From: Paraescarpia echinospica
Lineage: Eukaryota > Annelida > Polychaeta > Sabellida > Siboglinidae
NCBI GenBank assembly: GCA_020002185.1
Contig: CM034533.1
Location: 69,879,888-69,943,887, forward strand
Reading direction: 5' to 3'
Length of the DNA stretch: 64,000 bases
The notes below the pieces were generated by a model. The model was given only the letters and a program-made list of their open reading frames with translations, made no database searches and was not told where the DNA came from. The translations under genes were made by a program, and so were the position numbers. This document shows positions 43,680 to 56,767 of this stretch, piece after piece. The first letter of the stretch is position 1. Each line of letters starts with the position of its first letter.

Positions 43680-44590
43680 ATGAGTTGGCAGACATATGGA
43701 CATGTCTGCCAACACATCAGCGATTTTCCGGTCCTGCTATTTCCACCTACATCACATCAGCCAAATCAACAAGTTCCTGCCAAGACAGACCAGGGAGAGA
43801 GTAGTCAACGCATTAGTGACATCAAGGCTCGACTATTGCAACTCCCTCCTGTACGGCACCATGGACAAGAACTTTGTACGGTTACAGCGTGTCCAAAACT
43901 CTGCAGCCTGAATGATCGTGCGAGTGCCCAAATACGCTAGCATCACGCCAGTGCTCCAAGACCTACATTGGCTGCCGGTACGAGAACGCGTTCGTTTCAA
44001 GGTCCTGGTATTCGTGCACCGAGCTGTCAACAAGTGTGGGCCCGTGTACCTGAGCGAGTTTGTCTGCCCCTACGTGCCCACCAGGTCCCTTCGGTCAGCG
44101 GGAAATCGTCAACTTGCGAGACCGCGAACAAAAGTTGCAAAGTTGGAGACGCGAGTTTTATGGCAGCAGCTCCGGACCTCTGGAACGATTTACCCACATC
44201 AATGCGTGAACTAAACAGTGAAGCAGCTTTTAAAAGCGCATTAAAAACACTCTATTTTAATCGATATTTTAACTCCAGCAGCCGCCGCAGTCCCGGATCT
44301 GCGGAGTGATCTATTTGTTTTCAATGCATGTAATGAACACTGAGACTTTTAAGAGCACTTTTAAACACTCTCTTTTAATAAATATTTTAACTGCTATAGT
44401 GACTTTTAGACTTGGCATTAAGCTTTTATCAATTATCTTTTGTTCATATGACATGATAATACTAATATTTAAAGATACTTTTTTAAATATATTTTTTTTA
44501 TTTAATTCATTACTTTTTGGATTTATTACTATTTTACATGTAAAGCGCCTTGAATAGTTTCTAACTAGAGTTGACGCTATATAAGTATAT
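43680..44590 (+). mobile_element. LINE reverse transcriptase C-terminal end (CR1/L2-like), 5' truncated
   Basis: Plus-strand frames with one or two frameshifts encode ARTSAIF-like and INKFLPRQTRERVVNALVTS, RLDYCNSLLYG, LQRVQNSAA, HWLPVRERVRFKVLVFVHRA and, in another frame, PDLWNDLPTSMRELNSEAAF. This order is typical of the end of CR1/L2-type ORF2. The 3' end has tgtaaagcgccttgaatag and an (ATTT)n tail to about 44615. Confidence 0.8.
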
Positions 44591-44909
44591 TTATTTATTT
44601 ATTTATTATTTATATTATTTGTCGAATTTCAAGTGATAATAATTCAATGTACTGCTTAAGTAAGTAATAGCAATTGTACCAATAACAGATGTGTATGTTC
44701 TAGATAAGCAAGTTTAAAATGTATACGTAGTTGACGTTTATGTGAAAGTTATATGTGAAACTGCCAGCAAACGTAATAATTTTTTTTGGATTTATGCAAA
44801 TTTGATAAAGCATATGAGAGAGGAAGTAGAGTTTTGCAAACATACTGTAACCTTCCGAAACACAAATAAATATTGATTGAGTGTTACTATATGGTAGAAA
44901 TGGAATTAT

Positions 44910-45345
44910 GACATTATTTGACTTTTGACCTTCATCTGACCTTGATCTTGGCCTTCAGAACCGGGCAGCCCCCTCTCAAAAGTTGTATATGGTCATAAAG
45001 TATACGTGTGCAAAATATTTTGTTTGGGGCCTCTATGGAAATTGCTCTGATAAAAAGAAAACGATATATATGTTTTTGCTCATTTGGCGGCCATTTTGAA
45101 TTTATACAAATTAATAAATCATCCTGTGGAAAGAAATGATTCAATAGATAAAGCAGCCTTTGAAAACTTTTTAAAATATTATTTAAGTTTCGAGATATTG
45201 GACAATTGGTAGAAATGGGATTATAACATTATCAATATTTGACCTTGACCTGACCTTGACCTTTAAAATCGGGCAGCCCTCTCTCAAAACATTTGTACCG
45301 TCCTAAGGTACAACTGTGCCAAATGTAGTGCTTTGTTCCAGCGTG
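44910..45345. repeat. imperfect ~300-bp tandem duplication with TGACCTTGACCT motifs
   Basis: gaccttcatctgaccttgat with aaccgggcagccccctctca (near 44927-44980) recurs as gaccttgacctgaccttgac with aatcgggcagccctctctca (near 45241-45290). Old dispersed repeat; no coding potential. Confidence 0.65.
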
Positions 45346-45359
45346 TCACGATCATTCCC

Positions 45360-46830
45360 CTAAGCGCCTCCACTAAATAGGTGTCTTTCATAACCAAGAT
45401 CTTTCAGTTCAGGAATCAGCTTAGTTGCTCTTCGTTGCACTCTTTCTAGCTTATCTATGTCTTTCTTACGATATGGCCTCCATGCTTGTATACAATATTC
45501 CAAATGTGGCCTAACTATTGCTTTGTACAGTGGTACAATTAGCTGTTTCTCCTTATATGTGATAGTTCTCCCAATTAGCCCTAGTATTTGGTTGAAGCAA
45601 CAATTCCACATTGCTCCGAAACTTTCACGCCAGCACTAACTGTTACTCCTAAGTCCTTTTCTTTTACAGTTTTACTTAATATAGTATTCCCCATTATGTA
45701 TTCTTTGTTCACCAGTCCATGTCCTATGTGGATGCATTTACACTTCCCAAAATTGAATAACATTTGCCATTTTCAGACCATTTGACCAATTTGGCTAGAT
45801 CATCTTGTAAAGTGTGTTTATCTGCATCTGCTTCAACTGTTCTGAACACTTTTGTATCGTCTGCGAATTTCAGTACTTTGCTTGATACATCATCATCCAA
45901 ATCATTTATATATATCAAGAATAATATGTCTCGACACCGACCCCTGTGGCACTCCACTCAAACCTGGTTTCTAGTTTGAAATCTCCCCCTCTACTATTAC
46001 TCTCTGTCTTCTGTCTGTCAACCAGGTTTGTATCCAACTGATCACACCATCCCCTATACCACGTGATTTAAGTCTAAGCAACAACTTTTGATGTGGCACT
46101 TTATCAAATACTTTCTGAAAATCTAAGTAGACAATACCCACTGGTGACCCATCGTCTGCCCACTTTGTAATTTCTTGCAAAAAACATAGCAGATTAGTTA
46201 GACAAGACCTAGCTTCCAGGAACCCATGTTGAGATTCATTTATTAATTTGTGTTGTACAAGGAATTCCACCAGGTGGTCTCTAATAAGCGTTTCTAATAA
46301 TTTCTATAAAACTGATGTTAAGCTCACTGGTCTGTAATTATCCGTCTTGCTCCTCGATCCCTTTTTAAATAATATAATGGTGTTATGTTTGCTTCTTTCC
46401 ATTCTAGTGGAACGATTCCCTCTTTAAATGACAAGTTATAGAATATAGCAAGTGGTATACTGATTTGGTCTACAATTTCCTTAAGCAGTTTTGGTGGTAT
46501 CCCGTCAACTCCAGGTGATTTGTTTTCTTTCATCATCTAAATTTTCTTTGATATGATTTCAGAAATAACAAACAACTGCCCTAAGTGATTTGATGCATCC
46601 CCTTAAAATGTATTAACTGGTAATGGCAATGAATTTATATCTTCTGTGGTAAACACTGAGCTGGAATACTCGTTCAGGGCCTCTGCCATTTGAAACCCAT
46701 CCGATATTACGTTTCCTTGACTGTTTTCTAGTGGTCCCACCTTATCAAGAACCTTCTGTTTACTCCTTACATAAGCATAGAAACTCTTGCTATCATTGTT
46801 TTTATATCATTCGCCCATTTTTCTCAAACG
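45360..46830 (-). mobile_element. degenerate LINE reverse transcriptase, same family as 11950-13265
   Basis: Minus-strand frames encode SPGVDGIPPKLLKEIVDQIS, then LINESQHGFLEARSCLTNLL, IVYLDFQKVFDKVPHQKLLL, LIYINDLDDDVSSKVLKFAD with DTKVF, and the tail ILGLIGRTITYKEKQLIVPL. Active site FADD. Frame breaks near 46320, 45970, 45725 and 45600. Sequence between 46540 and 46830 encodes the start of the domain (NEYSSSVFTTEDINSLP-like). Confidence 0.85.
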
Positions 46831-46899
46831 TTCGTTTGGATTTTAGAATTTCGGTTGTAGTTAGGTTAAGGGCCTCTTTGTAGTTGCTAATTGGACAAA

Positions 46900-47085
46900 T
46901 GTTTTATCGGTGTGTTGTAAATGTTGCGGGTGCATGTAAAAAACTGTAATATTGTCTAAATAGTAATGTTTTGAATACTGTACATATGGGGCAAAAATAC
47001 CAAGTTGCAGTTGGGGCAAAACGCATTGGGTCGGGGGTACTCTAGCTGCCGTTGATATAACTATAAAAGTGATTAAATGAGTTGC
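46900..47085. other. no gene recognised
   Basis: Contains ggggcaaaaatacc and ttggggcaaaacgcattggg, similar to motifs near 42720 and 50860. Confidence 0.4.
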
Positions 47086-47092
47086 AAAGGTC

Positions 47093-47280
47093 TATTAGTG
47101 CAAACGAGTATATAATAAACATGTTAAGTCAAACGAGTATATAATAAACATGTTAAGTCAAACGAGTATATAATAAACATGTTAAGTCAAACGTGTATAT
47201 AATAAACATATTAAGTCAAACGAGTATATAATTAAAATGTTAAGTCAAACGAGTGTATAATTAACATGTTAAGTCAAACG
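47093..47280. repeat. ~31-bp minisatellite, six copies
   Basis: Units gtcaaacgagtatataataa plus acatgttaa with late units showing attaacatg variants. Confidence 0.9.
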
Positions 47281-50200
47281 CAGCCACCACCGATACATAT
47301 AAATGAGATATCAAATGAAAGACTGATATATGATTGTTCTTGGGGAAAGCAATAATTAGTTTTATCTACATAATGTCTAGGCCTACGAAGCTGTAGGTGA
47401 CCACACCCAAATTGCGTACGAGAATATAATTTCCGTTTATGTGGCAAGATCACAGATGCAACTACTGGTCAGTGTGACACATTGTTTACAAAGTAGTCTT
47501 ATTCCGCTAACTTTTGGAACCAACGGAAGGGGTAGTAAAGACAAAAAACGCGAAGACGTGAAAATGTACACACCGTTCGTTCACCTATTTGACAGCATAC
47601 ACATCGAAACATCAATTGCCATGTTACCAATAATTATTGCACTGTTCTTATATTATTGTTTCACTAATACGAAGTGCCTATCAGTAATAACAGTAATAGT
47701 TACGACTAGCTACCGCAGAACAGTGACGTCAGTGTTGTATGCTACGGCACAACTTTTTGCGATTCATTCTCAAGTCGGTACGAACACAAATATTCAACGT
47801 ATGTACAAATGAGCTTATATTTCGTGTACAACTATTTACTATTGTGGAAACGTAGTTATATAATATAATATATCAATCTATTAGAAATACATACATGGCA
47901 AGAATGACAACTTGTTTGTATTTAAACAGCTTATGCCAGAATAGTGACTGCATTAATATTTTGCGTTTTATCTCCCTAAGTAGGCACTAGTCTTTAGAAC
48001 AACTTGGTTGCATAGCTTGCTAGTTATTATATCTTATCCCACGATAACGGTCTTTTATCTAACGAATGCTACATACTATGTAACAAATGCGTTATTGTTA
48101 TTGCAAGCGTGATTTTTATAGTTGTTCAATGTATGTTGACCAGTAGATCATGACTTTCACAAAGTGGTCTTGAATCGTACAACTTGGTGGTAAAACGACT
48201 GATAGTGTTAAACCATTTGATGACAAGTCGTGGGGGAATATACATATAGCAACAATATAAGACAGGTTATACAAGACGTTCAAGTATTTTGTCATAAAAC
48301 TATCCGATCAGTATGATTTAAACTTGAGCTACCATATACAGTCACTCAACAGAAAGGTTAGGAGAATGGTCTTCTTAGTACTACTAAACCAAACTTATGG
48401 TTTTTTATAGAGGTCCCCCAAACCAGCTCTATCGGCGTGTTTTCAGACGAATGTGTAAATTGTAAGACTGCATCTAAATCTGCTGGAAAGCCAAGCGCGA
48501 ATAAATGGGTAGCTGTGAGGTAGAACAAACAAGGGACATCATCAGGCAAGCAGTAGAGTTATTACACTATGAAGTTATGCTTTCACGAATAGCAGGATTA
48601 GCCAGTAAAGCAAATGAAGTTAAATATCACATTCACGCAGAGGAGAATACATTAAAAGATCACTAGCAGTAACCAAAACTAACATGTAAAGCAGTTACAC
48701 ACTGCAGCATTTGAAGCCTAACACCGGATACACATCACATTGATTGAAAACCAAGAGTCTGAACTGCTTACCCCTCTGCACAACCGATATATGGAAAACA
48801 TGGCAACGGTTGAATCTACATATCCAGTCCAAACGTTGTGTGAGAGCATTTAGAAACAATATCCTACTCAGTTGAAAAAATTCAACTGTAGCAACAAGCA
48901 GGGACTGATCGTATATAACGCAACTCTAAGAGAGGAACGTGTCGTAAGACGGGCTACCTTCGCTGATATATCGGCAGAAGAGGCAGCATTTCATCGCAGA
49001 TCATTATCATGTTACTGAAGAGTTCAAAGCAAGACATACCACATGCTATGACAGCAGTAGCTTTGACACGCGCACGAAAGACTCCACCAGAGCTGATGGA
49101 TTCCCTCAGTGTTATGCACCGGTTGCAGTGAGTCTTCTTCTAACGATCGAACTGAAGGACTTGTAAGTAAAGTCAACGTCAGATGATGTCGTGTTCGCAA
49201 CTACAAGGGTTCGAACAAAAGCGCCCATGCACCTATGTATGGGATTTAAATCAGGATTATGACAGGTAGTAGAACATTACTGGAAGTCATCAATCGCTTC
49301 GGCTATTCCACCAGGTATAAATAGTGTAGTAGAAACGGTTGACACTGACTTGGCCACACATGCATCAGACATACACTGTACTACGGCAGATGTTTTACAC
49401 TAAGTCGCGGGTATGTGAGAATTAGCATGGGATAACTACCATGAGAGTAACGAGACATTGTCGACACTATTTCCGGCGGTGGTACTCCTCGTGATACTGT
49501 CCTCTTACCAACACATCGAAGACGAAACCTATTTTCAATCCAAAGATAATTATGAATAACAGACACCTGTTGATCCTCTCCCTGCGATTCTGCTTTCCAA
49601 CATGTAAACTTCTAAAAGTTGATTTCCCTGTGAAATATACCACTTTGGTGCCTTATTGAACGAAACCAAAGATCACAGTTTTCCATTATATTATAAAGTT
49701 CTTGATATATCAAGACCATTACAAATTACCAAAGTGGAGTACCTGAAATCAAAGATCACAATAAGTGTGCGACAATGTCCATGGCTCTTGGAGAAACAGG
49801 CACGATGCAATATTTGTAATATGCGTCTCATGCTTGGAGCACTTTCGACGGCGGTGTAAAACAGTCCATCAAAACAAATTGGACATTGTTGTCAGGACGT
49901 CTCTTGAAAAGTACGTGTACAGGTAACGTGACCGCTAAGACTTTGCAAATGGGAAGCTGCAAGCAGCAGCTTACAAAATAAACAAACAACGTGGGGAAGT
50001 CGATGGTTTGCTGCTTACTATTAGACGTGATGGAGTTATAGAAAAGGCTGAATAAATTTCAGTTATTCCTGGGCAAGACGTTTGTGGTGAATGATGAACA
50101 GACAAAAGAGCAAAATACATTCTATTTCTTCAATATCTGCATGCTAAACTGTATGAGGACAATTACCAAATATATTGGCCACGTGTATAAACTTGTGGAG

Positions 50201-51100
50201 CCAGAGCGACGAAGCAAATGACGTGGATATTTCTGGCGGACGAATCGCCGCTAGAGTCATCATTCCTTCGCCAACAGAATGTTCCTGTGCCGACATTTCC
50301 CAGTGAGTTTAGACAACCAGAAGAAAGATTCTCGCAGTAGCGTAGATGCATGTAACCTCAGGCGCAAAGAATGTCACGATGTAATATAATACAATGAAGA
50401 CAAACTTCTACCGTTGGTCAGTATTTTAATCGTGCACAAGTCTAATTTCCCACATTGTGGGAAACGCTCCTACGCCGGCACCAACAATCCACGTGGAGAC
50501 GATTATTCTGTAGCAGCTAGTTCTTGAGATGAACTGCGCGTGTCTGTGCGGCTTCAGAATGACCACCATCTTGGACAAGGCAACCCACGCTCGGCTGTGC
50601 ATCGAAACGAAACCGAAAGAAGACGTGCATACAGGGCGTTTTTTAACGTACAAAGTGGGGGCCTCCCCCAGTCAGACAAACTTCCCCCAGTGTGCCCCAT
50701 TCTTCCAAACCAGCCCCATGTAGGGCTTACTTTCTATTCGTTTATATGAAAAATTAATATAATACATTATATTAAGCTTTCATATATGCCTAAGGGTTAT
50801 GACCATAAGTATTAATGTATGCGTAAACTGCTCTTTTTGCCCATTAGAAGTGCCCTTTTAAGACATTGCCCCCAGTGAAAATTCAATAAAAAAAACGCAC
50901 TGGTCTGGTCCAACTGTTCGAATTATCACATATCTCACCAAGGAACGATGCGTTGTCTTGATCTGCATCAACAACATTCATTTTGCCCCTGTCCGAAGCT
51001 AACGACCGCGATTCGTGGATCTGCAGCACCTTGCGAAATGTTCACGAAGACCGCACGATTTGCACTTTATATAAAGGGCAGGACATCTTCCTTTTGTGTG
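47281..51100. other. long stretch without a confident gene
   Basis: Short open frames only. Parts of 48430-50350 give broken peptide segments (for example around 48560 and 49270-49330) that suggest a much-decayed mobile element, but I cannot name it. 50600-50900 has the gcccc(c)agt motifs shared with 42720 and 47000. Confidence 0.4.
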
Positions 51101-51149
51101 TTTCATGTGTCCACATCGAGTACAGTCCTTTGCAGACTGCGTGTGAGAC

Positions 51150-51700
51150 TGGGCGATGGATTTCACTTTCATCGCTGATTGCGGGCTCGCACAACACTAC
51201 GACAGGGTATGCGTGTTTAGTTCTCGCATTTGTCGCTCTACTTCCTTACAGCTTTCGCTTCGGTCAGAAGACTTACGTCCAACTTCTGCATTTCGCTAGA
51301 TACATCTTGATCCCGTACACCAACAACGACGCGATCCATAATCTGTGTTGAATTGTCCAGACATTCACATGTGTCCGCAGATTCGTTCAATGCACGAATA
51401 AACTGTTCCATCGTCTCTCTTTCCGCTTGCATTTTGCCGTATTGCCGCGGTGAAAAATAGTAATCAAACTCTTTCCTTACACTGGTGGGCCTATACTTAA
51501 CAATTTCATCTGCAAGGAGGCCAATAGTGGAACATTATTTTATAGACTCAGCCCTTGGTCCCATACTGTACAATGTACTCTCAATTTGTACACTATCTTC
51601 TTCCTTGTCAAGTTTGGAAATCGTCCGGAATCTTGACCACCAATTGATCTACTTTGACCAATTCTCGGGAAGAAAGTGAAACTCATTTGGCGGATTAAAT
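51150..51700 (-). pseudogene. Ty3/gypsy gag fragment
   Basis: Minus-strand frames encode a gag start (GFNPPNEFHFLPENWSKSI, WWSRFRTISKLDKEEDS, STLYSMGPRAESI) and the following helix region (MEQFIRALNESADTCECLDN, QIMDRVVVGVRDQDVSSEMQ). The pattern F...FR..S.LD.E.E..Q...LLYSMG and later DRIVVGIRD is typical of Mag-like gypsy gag. Frame breaks near 51435 and no pol nearby. Unrelated to the Gmr1-like element at 55196. Confidence 0.65.
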
Positions 51701-52269
51701 CCGCGAACACAGAATACGTCTGCTTTACTACTACAATGCTGACTACTGTTGTCTTATTTGTTCGCTCGGTGGCGCCACTTGTAATTTCACGTCACTCGCT
51801 GATCCAGAGCAAAATTGTGCTCTTAAAAATACTTTCTTGAGTTCCATAGACTTTCTCGGTATACCATTCGGTTTTTCTATGTCGTTCGTTCGATTCACCG
51901 TATTGGGCCAACCTGTTACGTTGGGTCTACTAGGTGAAATATATATATAGGCATACCACCTATCACATAACGAATGCCAACCGGCAAAGCGCCATCAACG
52001 TAACAATGAGTGCATCACACAACAGATTCCATTTATGTCACATCGAACGAACGAACCCTCGATTCACAATGCGACGTCCTTTCAAGAGTTCTTGTTCAAA
52101 CTGACCGTTTGGATGTAGAGAGGGTATGTTCAATAACTTACACTTTAATTTACCTAACGATGAAAAGTTATAGTAGGCCGTACATTGGTTACAACACAGA
52201 GGAATTCATTTACAGTTTTAGTTGTACAATTCTTATCAAAAGCGTCGTGTCAGTTGAACGCCAGATGTG

Positions 52270-53690
52270 CCGCAGTGGTAGACATCCGGGGCGGTTGTTG
52301 TAGTATAGTAGACATCCGAGGGCGGGTGATGTACTATGGTAGAGATCCGGGGCGGGTGGTGTACTACGGTAGACATCCGGGGGCTGGTGATGTACGGTGG
52401 TAGAGATCCAGGAGCGGGTGATACACTATAGTATACATCCAGGGGCGGGTGATGTACTACGGTAGACATCGGGGGGCTGGTGATGTACTGTGGTAGAGAT
52501 CCGGGAGCGGGTGATACACTATAGTATACATCCAGCGGCGGGTGGTGTACTATGGTAGACATCGGGGGCTGGTGATGTACTGTGGTAGAGATCCGGGAGC
52601 GGGTGATACACTATAGTATGCATCCAGGGGCGGGTGATGTACTACGGTAGACATCGGGGGGCTGGTGATGTACTGTGGTAGAGATCCGGGAGCGGGTGAT
52701 ACACTATAGTATACATCCAGGGGCGGGTGATGTACTACGGTAGACATCCGGGGGCTGGTGATGTACTGTGGTAGATATCCGGGAGCGGGTGATACACTAT
52801 AGTATACATCCAGGGGCCTGTGATGTACTACGGTAGACATCGAGGGGCTGGTGATGTACTGTGGTTGAGATCTGGGAGCGGGTGATACACTATGGTATAC
52901 ATCCAGGGGCGGGTGGTGTACTACGGTAGACATCCGGGGGCTGGTGATGTACTGTGCTAAAGATCCGGTAGCGGGTGATACACTATAGTATACATCCAGG
53001 GGCGGGTGGTGTACTACGGTAGACATCTGGGGGGCTGGTGATGTACTTTAGTAGATATCCGGGAGCGGTTGATACACTATAGTATACATCCAGGGGCGAG
53101 TTGTGAACTACGGTAGACATCGGGGGGCATGGTGATGTACTGTGGTAGAGATCCGGGAGCGGGTGATACACTATAATATACATCCAGGGGCGGGTGGTGT
53201 ACTACGGTAGACATCCGGGGGCTGGTGATGTACTGTGGTAAAAATCCGGGAGCGGGTGATACACTATAGTATACATCAAGGGCGGGTGATGTACAACGGT
53301 ATACATCGGAGGGCTGGTGATGTACTGTGGTAGAGATCCGGGAGCGGGTGATACACTATAGTATGCACCCAGGGGCGAGTGATGAACTATGGTAGACATC
53401 CAAGGGCGGGTGTTGCATTATAGCAGACATCCGGGAGCGGGTAATGTATTATGATAAAAGTCTGGGTGGGCGGGCGGGTGATGTACTATGGTAGAGATCC
53501 GGGGGCGGGTGATGTACTACGGTAGAAATCCAGGGGCGGGTGATGTACTATGGTAGAGATCCGGGGGCAGGTGGTGTACTATGGTATACATCCAGGGGTG
53601 GGTGATGTACTATGGTATACATCCAGGGGTGGGTGATAAACTATGGTAGACATCCAAAGGCGGATGTTTTACTATGATAGACATCCGGTA
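52270..53690. repeat. ~92-bp higher-order minisatellite of three ~31-bp subunits, ~15 copies
   Basis: The marker gatacactatagtatac recurs near 52421, 52513 and 52604 (91-92 bp). Each unit is three related subunits ending gtagacatccg, gtagagatccg and gtatacatcca. The array becomes irregular after 53400. Confidence 0.9.
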
Positions 53691-53802
53691 ATATGGCTGG
53701 TGATGTGATCCCACGAAAACAAAATGTTCAGTTGAACAAGTGTGTTGTTTCTGTGTTGTTTTTAGTTATCTAGAGAGTTCTTGATAGTGTATTTCAGGAT
53801 CC

Positions 53803-54784
53803 TTTATTCACAGCCATCTATTGACCAGTGGAGTGGCCCCAATGTAATGTATAGAACATGTATAGACATCATTGAACTCTAGTTGTGGCTATAGAATGGG
53901 ACCTCAGTCCATAACGATACATTGACATCCTCCATGCGCACCACCTGACGGCCTTCCTTCAGATTCACCCGGAGGGCGACACTTTCCAACAGAACCAACG
54001 TTAGTCTGCATGTCAGGGTCAGATACAATTCATTCACACCTTTCTCCGGTCTCCCTTCCTCTACACCCATCATCCCAACCCTGTCACATGTCAGGGTCAG
54101 ATACAACTCATTCACCCCTTCCTCCATTCTTCCTTCCTCTACACCCCTCCTCCCAACCCTGTCACATGTCAGGGTCAGATACGACTCATCCAACGCTTCC
54201 TCCAGTCTCCCTTCCTCTACTCACCTCCTCCCAACCCTATCACATGTTAGGGTCAGATACAACTCATTCACCCCTTCCTCCGCGAGGATGAACAGTTTCG
54301 CCACCCAGTAGAGTCAGTTTGGTGAATGCAGGTGAAAGTAACTGAAACGTCACGATTAAAAAGCTTTGAAACAATACTAACTGTAAAAAAAACGTGAAAC
54401 CAATTTTTTGTTTGGCCCGTTGCGACGTCCTGGCCGCTCGTATCCTCACCCGACTCGACGCACTGTCCATTACGTCCTCCTCCACAACCTCTGTCACCTC
54501 CATGTCTCTCCTCACCACGACGCCAGGTCCAATGCTTCCTCCTACACAACCTCAATTAGTTGTATCTGACCCAGATATGGGGACTAGCGTTGGTCTTGTT
54601 GGAAAGTTTCGCCCTCGAGGTGAATCTGAAGGAAGGCCGTCTGGTGGTGCGCATGGAGGGTGTCAGTGTATCGTTGTGCACTGAGGTCCCAATCAATAAC
54701 CACAATAAGAGTTCAATGATGTCTGGACGTGTTCTATACATTACATTGAGGCCACTCCACAGTCAATAGATGGTTGTGAATAAA
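53803..54784. mobile_element. fold-back element with ~230-bp inverted arms and internal 78-bp repeats
   Basis: The left arm 53803-54038 begins tttattcacagccatctatt. The right arm 54554-54784 ends with its complement, atagatggttgtgaataaa. Complementarity includes accacctgacggccttcctt against aaggaaggccgtctggtggt. Between the arms are about 3.5 copies of a 78-bp unit starting atgtcagggtcagata (54010, 54088, 54166). No transposase is inside. Confidence 0.88.
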
Positions 54785-54825
54785 GAACGTTCGCAATGCG
54801 CCCGTTAATTGCCCATCGCCTCCCA

Positions 54826-54883
54826 CGAGAATTGTGACCCGTAGTGGTCGTGTGAGCAAGCCACCAAGACGCCTGGACTTGTG
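54826..54883 (+). pseudogene. C-terminal tail of a gypsy-type pol
   Basis: The frame TRIVTRSGRVSKPPRRLDL followed by TGA is the tail seen at the end of many Ty3/gypsy polyproteins (TRSGR...KPP.RLDL). Nothing upstream continues it, because the fold-back element ends about 40 bp before. It is the remnant of another LTR element. Confidence 0.5.
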
Positions 54884-55195
54884 AACTATGACCAGGTTAA
54901 CCCAAGGGAAACGTCGCGAATGAGACGTTCCAGTCCCACCAGGGTAGAATAATCCCTGAGTGACCCGTAGTTGTTTAGTTCAAGACTGCAGAGTCTACCC
55001 TACAGTATATTTAACTTTAGATGTGTTACAGTAGTAGTTCGCGCACGAAGAGTTGTTCGCAAGAAGAAGCTGAACTTTATATCTTAGTTTCGAGGAAGCA
55101 CATAATGCCAAAGACACTGATATTGTTTAATAATTTCAGTAATTTGAGCTTTAATTAGAAGTGTGAATAATGGCAAGACAATGAAAGCAGACGTA

Positions 55196-56747
55196 TGTCA
55201 CAAAGTGGTTTGTATAGAATTTAATCAGGCTTTAGAACAGTGGTTTTGTATACAAGTATGGTTGATGGGATGGTGCTGCCATCTCTGGTATGTACTGTCG
55301 CGGAGGTATATGCTGGTGCCCTCTGGCGATTAAGGCGTGTAACGTTTTAACTGCCGACGAGTCATATTTAATTAATTTCATTTGTAGCGTACACCACTAA
55401 TTCTACGGTTAGGCATACCAAATTTGGTACCTGTAGAAATTATTTAACATGACTGGTAAAATGGTGACCTGTCAAACTACTTATGTTGTGGTTATAAAAA
55501 GATTATATTATGAACTTATAAAAGTTGTTTACAGAAATGTAGGTGTGAAAAACACTAGGGTCACACGGAACTTATGAATAAAGTGCGTGTTTTATTAAAA
55601 TTAAGGATTAATTCATGATAGTTTGAATGTACGACGAATATTGTAGTATCCGTATCGATACAGGGAATCCAGTGATATTAATTATGTAAGTAATTCACGT
55701 AAGTTAAAGATTGAATGAGCACTTATATACCCATACGTTTAGCTCGCAAAATCTATTTTAAACTCAGCGAGTTGAATGGATTGCTTCGAAGTGTGAATGG
55801 TTTCGGGAGCCAGTTTTTGAAGCGACTTTAATTTGTATTAAGTGTTGTAATTGGTCATACTAACTTCCGGTCGTCAAGTTATATAAGGGACGGACGGCCA
55901 TTCGTGGCGAGACGAACATTTGAGCAGAAGAAAGTGATACACTCTCGTCTCCAGGAATTGGGCTGAAACGTGTGTCCGCCCAACGCCTGTAGTAAATACT
56001 TCTACGATTTCAACAGTACTGATTAGTTGTGAGACGCTGCACTTCTCACGCGTTGAAGAAGACTGAGCGATAACCGACTGCAGTTCCGTTTTGATGTGAT
56101 CTTCGAATGCAAGGCCACCACCGTTTCGTCTGCTAGCTGTCGTAACACAGACTCCGTGACAGACCTTCTAGACATCGCCGATGTCGTGACATCGTTTCCG
56201 TGTTGTCGCCTGGTGATTCGCGTGGGATCGACAAGGCAAATCTACCGTCTACTTGATCGCCCGAGTCGCCTGCTTTCATCTACGTGAATTCGTTCGCCGA
56301 ACGCCGAGCGACTTTCGACTTCGTCCTGACATCTCGCCGAACGCGACCGATGCGAACGTTGACATTCGCACATCACGAGACATTCATTGGTTACAGTTCA
56401 TAGACTTTACAACGGTGTATACCCGTCTTCATGTAAGTGACCAGCTGTTTAAATTGTCTCCCATGTAATTTCGTATTTGGATGCATACTCGTTGAGTACA
56501 ATGTATGGTGTTATAAATATAATGTCATAGCAGAGTAACCGTTGGCCAACTATCACTGAACCGCTTTTGTTTATTGTTGATGTATTAAATGGGAATGCCA
56601 GTTGGCTTCTCGTACATACATATCTGATGTCACGTTATGTCTCTCGTTCACTCCGAATCCTAGTGCACCTGAACCTATAACTTGCTATGTCAAATCGGGT
56701 ACCGCCAATTTATTAATTTATTAATACTTACACTCGATTTTGTGACA
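55196..56747 (+). mobile_element. 5' LTR of Gmr1-like Ty3/gypsy retrotransposon
   Basis: Starts TGTCACAAAG and ends ...TTGTGACA, about 1552 bp. The first ~812 bp align with 63179-64000 with scattered substitutions and a 9-bp size difference in a TTTTATT run near 55590. The end is placed at the TG...CA boundary two bases before the primer-binding site. The LTR contains the promoter: TATATAAG at 55880-55887. Confidence 0.9.
55880..55887 (+). promoter_or_regulatory. TATA box of the LTR promoter
   Basis: TATATAAG, conserved in the 3' LTR at 63872-63879, followed by a conserved GC-rich stretch. Transcription would start about 25-30 bp downstream, near 55910. Inference from position and conservation. 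Confidence 0.55.
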
Positions 56748-56749
56748 AC

Positions 56750-56767
56750 TGGGGGCTCGCGCCGAGA
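56750..56767 (+). other. primer-binding site, tRNA-Pro-like
   Basis: TGGGGGCTCGCGCCGAGA begins two bases after the LTR end. Its first ten bases equal the start of the proline-tRNA primer site of many retroelements (TGGGGGCTCG); the rest diverges. Confidence 0.6.

Noticed and set aside
47441..47812. 123-codon plus-strand ORF
   Set aside because: Partly hydrophobic but no domain, splice context or repeat support.
48550..50400. A decayed transposase or polyprotein
   Set aside because: Short peptide-like blocks are suggestive, but frames break every 20-40 codons and I could not assign a family.
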